Of a stretch of DNA of 6,458 nucleotides, positions 1-6,237 are shown piece by piece (position 1 is the stretch's first letter; every line of letters begins with the position of its first letter). The translations under genes and the position numbers were made by a program. The notes under the pieces are model-generated. The model saw nothing but the letters and a program-made list of their open reading frames with translations, did not search any database and was not told where the DNA came from. The stretch spans positions 1 to 6,458 of the forward strand of contig JAJYOS010000393.1 in assembly GCA_021796055.1 (NCBI GenBank), written 5' to 3'. Source of the DNA: Bacteroidota bacterium (lineage in GTDB: Bacteria; Bacteroidota; Kryptoniia; Kryptoniales; JAKASW01).

Positions 1-1150
1 TAAGTCCAAGCAGCCTGGCGGCAAATCCAGATTCAAACGACCCGAGGCCGTCCGAAGCGCCTGTAAAAATCCCATTCACTGCGGACACCCGTCCGCGAAG
101 TTCGTCCGGAGTGTGCAGCTGTATTATCGCTGTACGGAGGACGACACTGACATTATCGCATAATCCATTTGCGAAGAGCGCGCCGAGCGAAAGCAACATG
201 TTTCTCGATAGCGCGAACACGATGATCGACACCCCGAATCCGAAAACGCTTATGATGAGGCTTCGCCCTGCCCTGTCGAGAAACGGCCGATGCGCCTGAA
301 TAATCGACATGACGATCGCTCCTACTGCCGGGGCCGCGCGGAGAATCCCAAGGCCTTCCGGGCCCGCTTGAAGGATCCTGTCGGCGAATATCGGAAGGAC
401 TGCTACAGCCCCGCCAAAAAAGACGGCAAACATGTCGAGGGTTACAGCGCTTAGTATGATTTCGTGATTGAATACAAATTTCACCCCCTCGCTCAGACTT
501 TCCTTGATCGACAACTCCTGGTTGCGCTTTGGAAGAGGTTTATCCGAAACCATGAGGTAAGCAATAAAGGCGACTATGCTGACGATGACGACAGTGGCAT
601 ACGCGCTCCCTGCGCCGGAGAAGCCGTAAATCAGACCGCCCGCGGCCGGCCCGGTAACTTCCCCCACCTGCCAAGTAAGGCTATTCCAGGTCGAGGCATT
701 CCCGAACATTTCTCTCGGCACGAGCTGCGGCATGAGAGCAAGTATGGCGGGGGACATGAAACCTCGTGCGATTCCTGTTATGAATATCACCAGATAAATC
801 GCGAAAGGTCCATGACTGAGAAGCACTTTCCCGAACACCGTCGAGAGTAGCAATAGCGCAATGCCTGCGAGAACATACACCAGAGTCGAGACGACGATTA
901 TCTTCTTGCGGCTGAACACATCGGCGACATGGCCGGTGAAGAGAACGATGGTAAGGAAAGGGGCAACTTCAACGAATCCGATAAGCCCTAAAGAGAGAGC
1001 GTCGTGCGTGAGCTGATAGACCTGCCATCCAACGACGACAGATTGCATTTGAAGCGCGAATGTTAGGAAGAAGTAGGCTGTTACGAAACTTCGGAAGTCT
1101 TTGACTCGCAAAGAAGCGTATGCGTCGTTTCTATCTGAAGGAGGCTCCAT
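1..1150 (-). CDS. MFS transporter, EntS-like exporter family (3' end beyond window)
   Basis: This is a multi-pass inner-membrane transporter of the major facilitator superfamily, probably an exporter of small molecules driven by the proton gradient. The frame stays open from the ATG at 1150 to the left edge, giving 383 residues. The N-terminus has the LRxKDFR segment (14-20) just before helix 1. GWQVYQLT (41-48) follows, then the cytoplasmic loop 2-3 signature GHVADVFSRKK (73-83), a form of MFS motif A. Hydrophobic helices alternate through the rest, and a second motif A-like loop, PDELRGRVSAVN, lies near 348-359. These features match the MFS_3/EntS branch, whose members are usually about 400-420 residues, so roughly 20-40 residues are missing. 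The start is fixed by an in-frame TGA shortly upstream; there is no good ribosome-binding site, only an A/T-rich leader. The gene is divergent from the outer-membrane protein. The substrate cannot be told; family members export siderophores, macrolides and other compounds. Confidence 0.9.
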   Translation of the reverse strand, partial: MEPPSDRNDAYASLRVKDFRSFVTAYFFLTFALQMQSVVVGWQVYQLTHDALSLGLIGFVEVAPFLTIVLFTGHVADVFSRKKIIVVSTLVYVLAGIALLLLSTVFGKVLLSHGPFAIYLVIFITGIARGFMSPAILALMPQLVPREMFGNASTWNSLTWQVGEVTGPAAGGLIYGFSGAGSAYATVVIVSIVAFIAYLMVSDKPLPKRNQELSIKESLSEGVKFVFNHEIILSAVTLDMFAVFFGGAVAVLPIFADRILQAGPEGLGILRAAPAVGAIVMSIIQAHRPFLDRAGRSLIISVFGFGVSIIVFALSRNMLLSLGALFANGLCDNVSVVLRTAIIQLHTPDELRGRVSAVNGIFTGASDGLGSFESGFAARLLGL

Positions 1151-1261
1151 TAAAATTTTTAGTCAAGATAATAAGACGGTGGGAAAGAATAAAAAGGACG
1201 GAACTCTTTAAACCATGGGGATACTTCCTTTATCAAACACGATGATTTGAAAGGGCGACAA
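1151..1261. promoter_or_regulatory. Divergent intergenic control region
   Basis: This 111-base gap separates the start of the MFS gene (minus) from the start of the outer-membrane protein gene (plus), so promoters for both must lie here or just inside the genes. It is visibly richer in A and T than the flanking genes, especially near 1151-1200. No convincing -10/-35 pair, nor a Bacteroidota-type TTTG/TAnnTTTG pair, could be placed on either strand, and no strong dyad operator was seen. The call rests on gene layout. Confidence 0.4.
1250..1255 (+). promoter_or_regulatory. Ribosome-binding site deciding the outer-membrane protein start
   Basis: AAAGGG lies 6 bases before the TTG at 1262. The alternative in-frame TTG at 1247 has no purine-rich site before it, so this site favours 1262 as the start. 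Confidence 0.5.
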
Positions 1262-4081
1262 TTGAGAACCATACGGCTTGCCTGGGCATGCATCGCGGTA
1301 TTATCCTCGACCGCTTTCGCCCAGGGATATTCGATCAAGGGGAGAATTCTCGACGAAAGCCGGGCTCCTCTCCCTGGGGTCATCGTCCGCTTGACCGACC
1401 CGGACGATAGTTCGCGTGCTTTCATAGAACCGACCAACCTTGACGGCGATTTCATCTTTAAGAATATCCCTCAGCATGATTACTTGTTCGAAGCCACAGC
1501 AGTCGGAAAGAAGACACTCGCTTTCAGGATCACTTACAAGGAAGAATTATTAGACCTTGGCTTGCTCGTCATGTCCGATGAACCGATCCCGATTCGCGGG
1601 GTAACGGTAGAAGGAAGAATTCCACCTGCCGTGCAGGTTGGAGACACGACAGAGTACTCTGCCAAGTCCGTGAAAGTCAACCGCGACGCAACAATGGAAG
1701 ACCTTCTTTCAAAAATGCCCGGCATGATCGTCAGCAACGGAACTGTCACCGTCGGCGGCGAGCAAGTCCAGCAGGTATTGATCGACGGCCAGCCATATTT
1801 CGGAAACGATCCGACGATCGCGCTGCGGAATATCCCCGCGTCAGCAATTGAAAAGATTCAGGTTTACGATCAGCAAAGCGATCAAGCCCGGTTCACGGGT
1901 TTCGATGACGGAAACGACACCAAGACTATAAACGTAATTACACGATGGCGCAGGAGGAGAGTGGACTTCGGCAAAATCGCGGGAGGTTACGGCGAGAACC
2001 ACCGATATGACGCCTCCGGAAACATGAACCTCTTCGAAGGGAGCAGGAGACTCTCTCTAATAGGTTCATCCAACAACGTCAACCAGCAGGACTTCTCGAC
2101 GCAGGATATTCTCGGCGTTATATCGACAAACAACCGCGTGTTCATGCCGGGGATGGGTCCAGGCGGTGGGAGGGGACCCGGACGCGCGGCTCCATTCGGC
2201 GCATTAGGCTCTGTGAACCCGAACAACCAGCTGGTAGGGCAGCAACAAGGAATAAACACAACAAGCATGATCGGCCTGAACGCCTCCGACAGTCTTGCCA
2301 AGGGCCTTTTCGCGCAGGGTAGCTACTTCTTCAACCAGGTTAATAATCAAAATATCCAGACCGATCACCGTCTTTACTTGCTAGGCGGAGACTCGACAAG
2401 TCTTTATGATCAGAACAGCAACGCGGCAAGCCGGAATTACAACAACAGGATTAACGCCCGAATAGATTACTGGCCTGACGAATCGAACGGCCTAATCATT
2501 CTCCCTGTTCTATACTTCCAGTCTAACAATGCGAATAATCTGGTCAACGCGACATCGACAGACTATTCCACCATATCTCAATCGTTGGCGAATACGAATG
2601 CGGCCAACAACGGATATAACCTGACGACGCATGTGATTCTCAGGCACAGGTTCGATCTGCCGGGACGCACGATATCGTTGGATTTGGGTGTCGGCGCGAA
2701 TCGCAAGATCACCAACGGGAACCTGTTCAGCTCCGATGTTTACTCTACTCAGCCCTCTTCGAACTCACTCATGCAGGGAGTGAACGACAGTACCGCACAG
2801 CAGTCAGGCTATCTTTCAAACGTGGAAACTATAAGCGCCAATCTAGTTTACACCGAACCTACAGATGTCAATGCGATGATGGAGCTAACGTACAATCCGT
2901 CGTTCACGAGAAATACCGCGAGCAAAAACACATATAACTTCGATCCAATTACCGGCGGATACACCAGCCTCGATCTCCCGCTATCAAACGTATACGCGGA
3001 CAACTACATAACGCAGCAGGCCGGAATCGGGTACAGGATACACGCTTACGGCATGAACCTGATGGCTAACATCGCGTATCAGTTCGCCGAACTACAGGGA
3101 AACGACTCCACGACCTCGAACATGAACATCAACAGGAAATTCGGGGCTTTGCTCCCCAGCGCGATGTTTATGTACAGGTCGTTCACGGGAAGATTCCTTC
3201 GGGTCTTTTTCAGGAGTTACACCACTGCGCCAGCCGTGACGCAACTCCAACCGGCAGTGGACAATTCAAATCCGCTTCTCCTTTCGACTGGCAATCCGAA
3301 CCTCGATCAGTCAACCACATACAGGCTGATGGCGCGATACAATCTCACAAGTCCCAGACAGGCCCAGAGCATGTCGCTCTTCCTCATGGCGAATTACACT
3401 AATAACTATATCGGAAATGCATACCTGGTTCCGACACGCGATACGGTTATCTCAAACGGGATTTCTGTTCCCAAGGGAGCGCAGCTTGCCTTCCCAGTTA
3501 ACCTGAACGATTATAGGAACATCAGGTCCTTCTTCAGTTACGGCTTGCCTTTCGATCTTATCAGCAGCGTGCTGAATCTCAGCGCGGGGGTCACATACAC
3601 TCGCGCGCCTGGCATGCTGAACGGCATCAGCAGCGCCGCCAACACCATCGGACCAAGCGCGGGATTTGTCATAGGAAGCGACATAAGCAGGGACTTAGAT
3701 TTCACTATCTCATATATGGGCAACTACAATTTCGCCGGGAACACGCTTCTACCTGGCGGGAACAACGACTACTATTCCCACACCGCGTCGCTAAAATGGT
3801 TCTGGGAATTTCCGCTCCGTATTTTCCTGGACAATCAGGTAAGCAACCTCATGACGAGCGGACTGGCTGCCGGCTACAACCAGAATATCGTTTTATGGAA
3901 TATTAGTATTGGGAAGAAGTTCTTCTCAAACGGAAGTGGAGAACTTCAGCTTTCTGTCAACGATATCCTGGGCCAAAATAAGAGCGTGAATCGCATCGTT
4001 ACCGATACTTACATCGACGACTCAAACAATGAGGTTCTGACAAGGTACGTCATCCTGACCTTCTCGTATACAGTAAGATAG
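1262..4081 (+). CDS. TonB-dependent receptor-like outer-membrane beta-barrel protein
   Basis: This is a 939-residue outer-membrane protein. Residues 1-20 form a signal peptide: basic MRTIR, a hydrophobic core, and cleavage after AFA before Gln21. Residues about 22-105 are a carboxypeptidase-regulatory-like fold, with KGRILDESRAPLPGVIVRL and LDGDFIFKNIP. Residues about 116-228 resemble a TonB plug, with DLLSKMPGMIVSNG, VLIDGQPYFGNDP, IEKIQVYDQQSDQARFTGFD and TKTINVITR. A beta-barrel follows to the C-terminus, which ends in the strand ILTFSYTVR. A Gly/Pro-rich loop falls at about 2143-2200. This order matches the OMP_b-brl_3 type of Bacteroidota, whose usual length is about 800-950, so the gene looks complete. 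No TonB box was identified, so TonB-driven uptake is not shown. The start is TTG: 1262 has a spaced AAAGGG before it, while 1247 would add five residues and lacks a site. The gene is divergent from the MFS exporter. Ligand unknown. Confidence 0.9.
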   Translation: MRTIRLAWACIAVLSSTAFAQGYSIKGRILDESRAPLPGVIVRLTDPDDSSRAFIEPTNLDGDFIFKNIPQHDYLFEATAVGKKTLAFRITYKEELLDLGLLVMSDEPIPIRGVTVEGRIPPAVQVGDTTEYSAKSVKVNRDATMEDLLSKMPGMIVSNGTVTVGGEQVQQVLIDGQPYFGNDPTIALRNIPASAIEKIQVYDQQSDQARFTGFDDGNDTKTINVITRWRRRRVDFGKIAGGYGENHRYDASGNMNLFEGSRRLSLIGSSNNVNQQDFSTQDILGVISTNNRVFMPGMGPGGGRGPGRAAPFGALGSVNPNNQLVGQQQGINTTSMIGLNASDSLAKGLFAQGSYFFNQVNNQNIQTDHRLYLLGGDSTSLYDQNSNAASRNYNNRINARIDYWPDESNGLIILPVLYFQSNNANNLVNATSTDYSTISQSLANTNAANNGYNLTTHVILRHRFDLPGRTISLDLGVGANRKITNGNLFSSDVYSTQPSSNSLMQGVNDSTAQQSGYLSNVETISANLVYTEPTDVNAMMELTYNPSFTRNTASKNTYNFDPITGGYTSLDLPLSNVYADNYITQQAGIGYRIHAYGMNLMANIAYQFAELQGNDSTTSNMNINRKFGALLPSAMFMYRSFTGRFLRVFFRSYTTAPAVTQLQPAVDNSNPLLLSTGNPNLDQSTTYRLMARYNLTSPRQAQSMSLFLMANYTNNYIGNAYLVPTRDTVISNGISVPKGAQLAFPVNLNDYRNIRSFFSYGLPFDLISSVLNLSAGVTYTRAPGMLNGISSAANTIGPSAGFVIGSDISRDLDFTISYMGNYNFAGNTLLPGGNNDYYSHTASLKWFWEFPLRIFLDNQVSNLMTSGLAAGYNQNIVLWNISIGKKFFSNGSGELQLSVNDILGQNKSVNRIVTDTYIDDSNNEVLTRYVILTFSYTVR

Positions 4082-4247
4082 GCGGTGATCTTCATCTGAG
4101 TTAGCTAGCGCGCGGATGGTGACCGTCCCCAGATTACTTGAGGAACTCGAAAGGTAGTGAAGCCCGTTAATATTGGAAAGGCGTGCTGAGACTCGCTTGA
4201 AATATTATGAAAGTGCATGCCGAAACGACGGAACTTCATATCGGTTG

Positions 4248-4267
4248 AATCGGCGGCTTCGCCGGTT
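4248..4267 (+). other. Stem-loop in the spacer after the outer-membrane protein gene
   Basis: AATCGGCG, loop GCTT, then CGCCGGTT form an 8-base-pair stem with one G-U pair. It sits within the 233-base spacer 4082-4314. No run of T follows, so it is not a standard intrinsic terminator, and it lies closer to the next gene (about 47 bases before its ATG) than to the preceding stop. It could be a leader hairpin for the small membrane-protein gene or a weak terminator. The rest of the spacer holds only very short ORFs with no support. Confidence 0.35.
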
Positions 4268-4314
4268 GGCTTCATACTCCGGGGAACAGAAACACAGATA
4301 AGGAATAAGTAGAA

Positions 4315-4647
4315 ATGTTGTCGACCGCAATCGCTCTGTTCGCAATCGCCATTCTTGTTGGAATCATATTACTAACGCTTTTTCTTATGGACGGCAAGAC
4401 GCCTCACACTTTAGCCAGGATCCACGGCGTCATCGGCATCTTAGCACTCCTGCTGGTTATAATATCGGTTGTACTTCACGGCTCGATTCCACAAATAGCC
4501 GGCATGTCTATAATAATCATCGCGGCGCTCCTCGGAGTCAGACTTTTCATTCTAGGCAGGAGGAATCAACCGTTCCCAAAATGGCTGCCAGCAATTCACG
4601 CGTTGACCGCAGCGGTCGGGTTTTTCTTGCTCCTGATATCTTTATGA
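4315..4647 (+). CDS. Small four-helix membrane protein with internal duplication
   Basis: This is a 110-residue, very hydrophobic protein with four predicted helices at about 4-25, 36-55, 62-80 and 91-110. Function is not recognised. The two halves are repeats at a constant offset of 58 residues: G16/G74, P30/P88, L33/L91, I36/I94, H37/H95, L47/L105, I50/I108 and S51/S109 all match. Each half is therefore a two-helix unit with a P-x-x-L-x-x-I-H motif at the start of its second helix. Similar small proteins are generally annotated as hypothetical. The ATG at 4315 has AAGGA upstream at a rather long distance (about 12 bases). The 3' end overlaps the end of the convergent RraB-domain gene by 52 bases. 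Its coding nature is supported by the coherent helices and the duplication, which an antisense shadow would not show. Confidence 0.75.
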   Translation: MLSTAIALFAIAILVGIILLTLFLMDGKTPHTLARIHGVIGILALLLVIISVVLHGSIPQIAGMSIIIIAALLGVRLFILGRRNQPFPKWLPAIHALTAAVGFFLLLISL

Positions 4648-5051
4648 AGAGTTTTCGAAAAGGCCCACTCGACACCCGGAAGTCCTTTCGCGTCCTCATC
4701 GCTCATTCCAGTCTCCCAGCCGTCGTACATTCCACCAAACTCGGCTGCGATTCGATCCATCGTCCTGCGTATTGAAAGGATCTCTCCGATTCGCGGAACG
4801 ACATCCCTTGAAGCGAGACAGAGCCATTTCTTTGAACCGGCGGATTTCTCGCACTCACATGAAAAACCAAGCTCCGCAAGCTTCTTTCCGGCACCTTTCG
4901 CTCCTTTTCTGGTAGGAAAGTACAGCCAGAAAGTTGTCGGTCTTTTCCGTTTAAGATCCGCGCTGCTTTGAGACAGAAGATTCAATACTGCCTGATCAGG
5001 ACCGACGGGCCTGAATTCCTTACGCGGCTTATCCGGCAATCTGCGACTCAT
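4596..5051 (-). CDS. RraB-domain protein (RNase E inhibitor-like family)
   Basis: This is a 151-residue soluble protein. Residues about 17-115 match the RraB-type fold (PF06877): an N-terminal helix (DQAVLNLLSQSS), the strand TTFWLYFPT, the helix GAKGAGKKLAELGF, the strand KKWLCLASRDVVP, a helix with RRTMDRIAAEFG, and the family hallmark YDGW at 109-112. In gammaproteobacteria RraB binds RNase E and lowers its activity. Outside that group the role of this family is unknown, so an RNA-decay role here is only a possibility. A basic tail of about 35 residues follows the domain. The ATG at 5051 is chosen because GGAGG lies 4 bases before it and homology begins soon after; a longer reading from 5138 would run into the reductase-like gene. 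It is the last gene of the minus-strand operon, 53 bases after the second reductase-like gene, and overlaps the convergent membrane-protein gene. Confidence 0.82.
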   Translation of the reverse strand: MSRRLPDKPRKEFRPVGPDQAVLNLLSQSSADLKRKRPTTFWLYFPTRKGAKGAGKKLAELGFSCECEKSAGSKKWLCLASRDVVPRIGEILSIRRTMDRIAAEFGGMYDGWETGMSDEDAKGLPGVEWAFSKTLHKDIRSKKNPTAAVNA

Positions 5052-5055
5052 GTTA

Positions 5056-5060
5056 CCTCC
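5056..5060 (-). promoter_or_regulatory. Ribosome-binding site of the RraB-domain gene
   Basis: GGAGG on the minus strand lies 4 bases before the ATG at 5051. It selects this start over an in-frame upstream ATG at 5138, which would add 29 residues unlike the family. Confidence 0.75.
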
Positions 5061-5103
5061 AGATTCATCGCTAATGTCACATTTTTCCTTTGGTCGAGAT
5101 GCT

Positions 5104-5128
5104 TCTAAATCCGGCCGGTCGTTCCGGG
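5104..5128 (+). repeat. 25-base inverted repeat, left copy
   Basis: These 25 bases (starting TCTAAATCCGG) are the exact reverse complement of the last 25 bases of the window (6434-6458). Identity stops at 5129 on the inner side; the outer side cannot be compared because the window ends. The copy covers the last codons and stop of the second reductase-like gene. It also holds a small dyad of its own, CCGG-TCGTT-CCGG, at 5115-5127. A chance match of this length within the window is not plausible. Confidence 0.85.
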
Positions 5129-5674
5129 CGAATAGCAAAGCAATACGTTTCCTGACTTGAATTTTCTGACGTCGATCAGGTTGAGTTTCATTCTTTCATT
5201 CATTCCATCAAACATTGACGTTCCACGGCCGATAGCGACGGGATTCACCATGAATCTATACTCATCTATCAGGCCCGTACGAGCGAGGCTCGCCACGAGT
5301 TTCCCGCTGCCCAATATACCGATGTTTCCCCCATCCTCTTTCTTCATTTTAGAAATTTCTAGCTCGGCATTTTCTTTGACCAGTCTAGTGTTGTTCCATC
5401 CGGTTTTTGCCATCGTTCCGGAAAAGGCAACCTTCTCAGTCGAGTTCATCTGAGCCGCAACAATCGGATCATTCTTTATCGCGTCCGGCGTTGGCCAGAA
5501 AGATGCCATCAACTCATAAGTCAACCTTCCGAAAAGCAGCGTACTCGTCTCATTGAGCTGCTCGACGGCAAACTCGCGGAATTCATCATCCACATTATGC
5601 CAGCTTATATCATGGTTCGCTCCCTCGAAGTACCCGTCGAGGGTGATCAGATTGAACACATATAACGTCCTCAT
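5105..5674 (-). CDS. Dihydrofolate reductase-like (RibD_C domain) protein, second paralogue
   Basis: This is a 189-residue cytoplasmic protein with a single RibD_C/dihydrofolate-reductase-like fold, expected to bind NADPH and reduce an unknown pterin-like or other substrate. Family marks in order: N-terminal strand MRTLYVFN with TLDGYFEG (11-18), FGRLTYELM (48-56), KVAFSGT (81-87), the nucleotide-binding GILGSGKLVASLA (119-131), and LIDEYRFMVNPVAIGRG (135-151). The length is normal for single-domain members such as the YyaP/YwjB group, which are not the housekeeping FolA. The ATG at 5674 overlaps the previous gene's stop as ATGA, with GGAGGG 8 bases upstream, so translation is probably coupled. 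The last seven residues and the stop lie inside the 25-base inverted repeat, beyond the usual family end near YSP, so the tail may have been altered by the repeat. Resemblance to the upstream paralogue is clear but not close. Confidence 0.88.
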   Translation of the reverse strand: MRTLYVFNLITLDGYFEGANHDISWHNVDDEFREFAVEQLNETSTLLFGRLTYELMASFWPTPDAIKNDPIVAAQMNSTEKVAFSGTMAKTGWNNTRLVKENAELEISKMKKEDGGNIGILGSGKLVASLARTGLIDEYRFMVNPVAIGRGTSMFDGMNERMKLNLIDVRKFKSGNVLLCYSPGTTGRI

Positions 5675-6237
5675 GAATTATTCCCTCCGCTGCCGCTCAT
5701 GTAGTGCAATGCGACCACGCCCGAATTCAGCTTCACAGTCCCAACCAGCTTCAGATTCATCTTTGTTTTTACGTTCTCGAAGAGCGGTCGTCCTTTCCCC
5801 GCGATTACAGGGTGGACCACGAGCCAGTACTCGTCGACAAGACCATGCCTCATCAACGAGCCGGCCAGTTTTATTCCGCCGACATACAGGTTCTTCCCTT
5901 TTATTTCTTTTAGCCCGGCGACATGTTCCAGCGCGTTGCTCCTGACAAGTGTCGTATTCTTCCATTCGGCGTTCTCGAGCGTGCCGGAGAATACAATCTT
6001 GGGTATCGCGTTGAATTTGTCCGCGAAATCCAGAACGCTCTTCGAAGCTGCAGGGTCCTCGTGCGCATGAGGCCAAAAGGTTTCCATCATCTGGTAAGTT
6101 ACACGGCCGAACAACTCAATACCGGTTTCGTCGAGCAGTCCGCTGAAGAAGTCGTGGAGTTCATCATCGGCCATAGCAATCGTGTGGTCGGCGAAGCCAT
6201 CGAGAGAAATGTTGTTCGCCAAGACGAGTTTTCTCAC
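5671..6237 (-). CDS. Dihydrofolate reductase-like (RibD_C domain) protein, first paralogue
   Basis: This is a 188-residue single-domain RibD_C/dihydrofolate-reductase-like protein. Visible family marks are MRKLVLANNISLDGF (1-15), FGRVTY (43-48), KIVFSGTL (80-87), a Gly-Gly pair at 120-121 in LYVGGIKLAGSL that matches the NADPH-binding turn, and DEYWLVVHPVIAGKG (135-149). NADPH-dependent reduction in the cytoplasm is expected from the family; the substrate is unknown. The start codon is GTG at 6237. It is chosen because the protein then begins exactly like its family and GGAGG lies 4 bases before it. GTG overlaps the stop of the preceding gene as GTGA. The 3' end contains GGA GGG Gly codons that also serve as the ribosome-binding site of the next gene. 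The Gly/Ser/Asn-rich C-terminal tail is probably disordered. Confidence 0.88.
   Translation of the reverse strand: MRKLVLANNISLDGFADHTIAMADDELHDFFSGLLDETGIELFGRVTYQMMETFWPHAHEDPAASKSVLDFADKFNAIPKIVFSGTLENAEWKNTTLVRSNALEHVAGLKEIKGKNLYVGGIKLAGSLMRHGLVDEYWLVVHPVIAGKGRPLFENVKTKMNLKLVGTVKLNSGVVALHYMSGSGGNNS
5683..5688 (-). promoter_or_regulatory. Ribosome-binding site of the second reductase-like gene
   Basis: GGAGGG on the minus strand lies 8 bases before the ATG at 5674. It is read as two glycine codons in the end of the preceding gene, which fits coupled translation through the ATGA overlap. Confidence 0.75.

Noticed and set aside
464..850. Plus-strand ORF of 128 residues
   Set aside because: It lies wholly antisense to the MFS gene and has low-complexity, family-less sequence, while the minus strand gives clear MFS motifs.
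1159..1455. Minus-strand ORF of 98 residues across the divergent region
   Set aside because: Most of it is antisense to the signal peptide and regulatory-like domain of the outer-membrane protein, and it shows no recognisable domain.
4116..4230. Tiny plus-strand ORFs of about 13 codons in the spacer
   Set aside because: They have no convincing ribosome-binding site and no repeat or conservation evidence; such short frames are expected by chance.
4652..4661. Ten-base palindrome TTTTCGAAAA just after the membrane-protein stop
   Set aside because: It lies inside the RraB-domain coding sequence, is too short for a terminator stem with a loop, and is expected by chance at this length.
5052..5138. 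29-residue N-terminal extension of the RraB-domain gene
   Set aside because: It would overlap the second reductase-like gene by 34 bases, has no family match, and a GGAGG site directly precedes the internal ATG at 5051.
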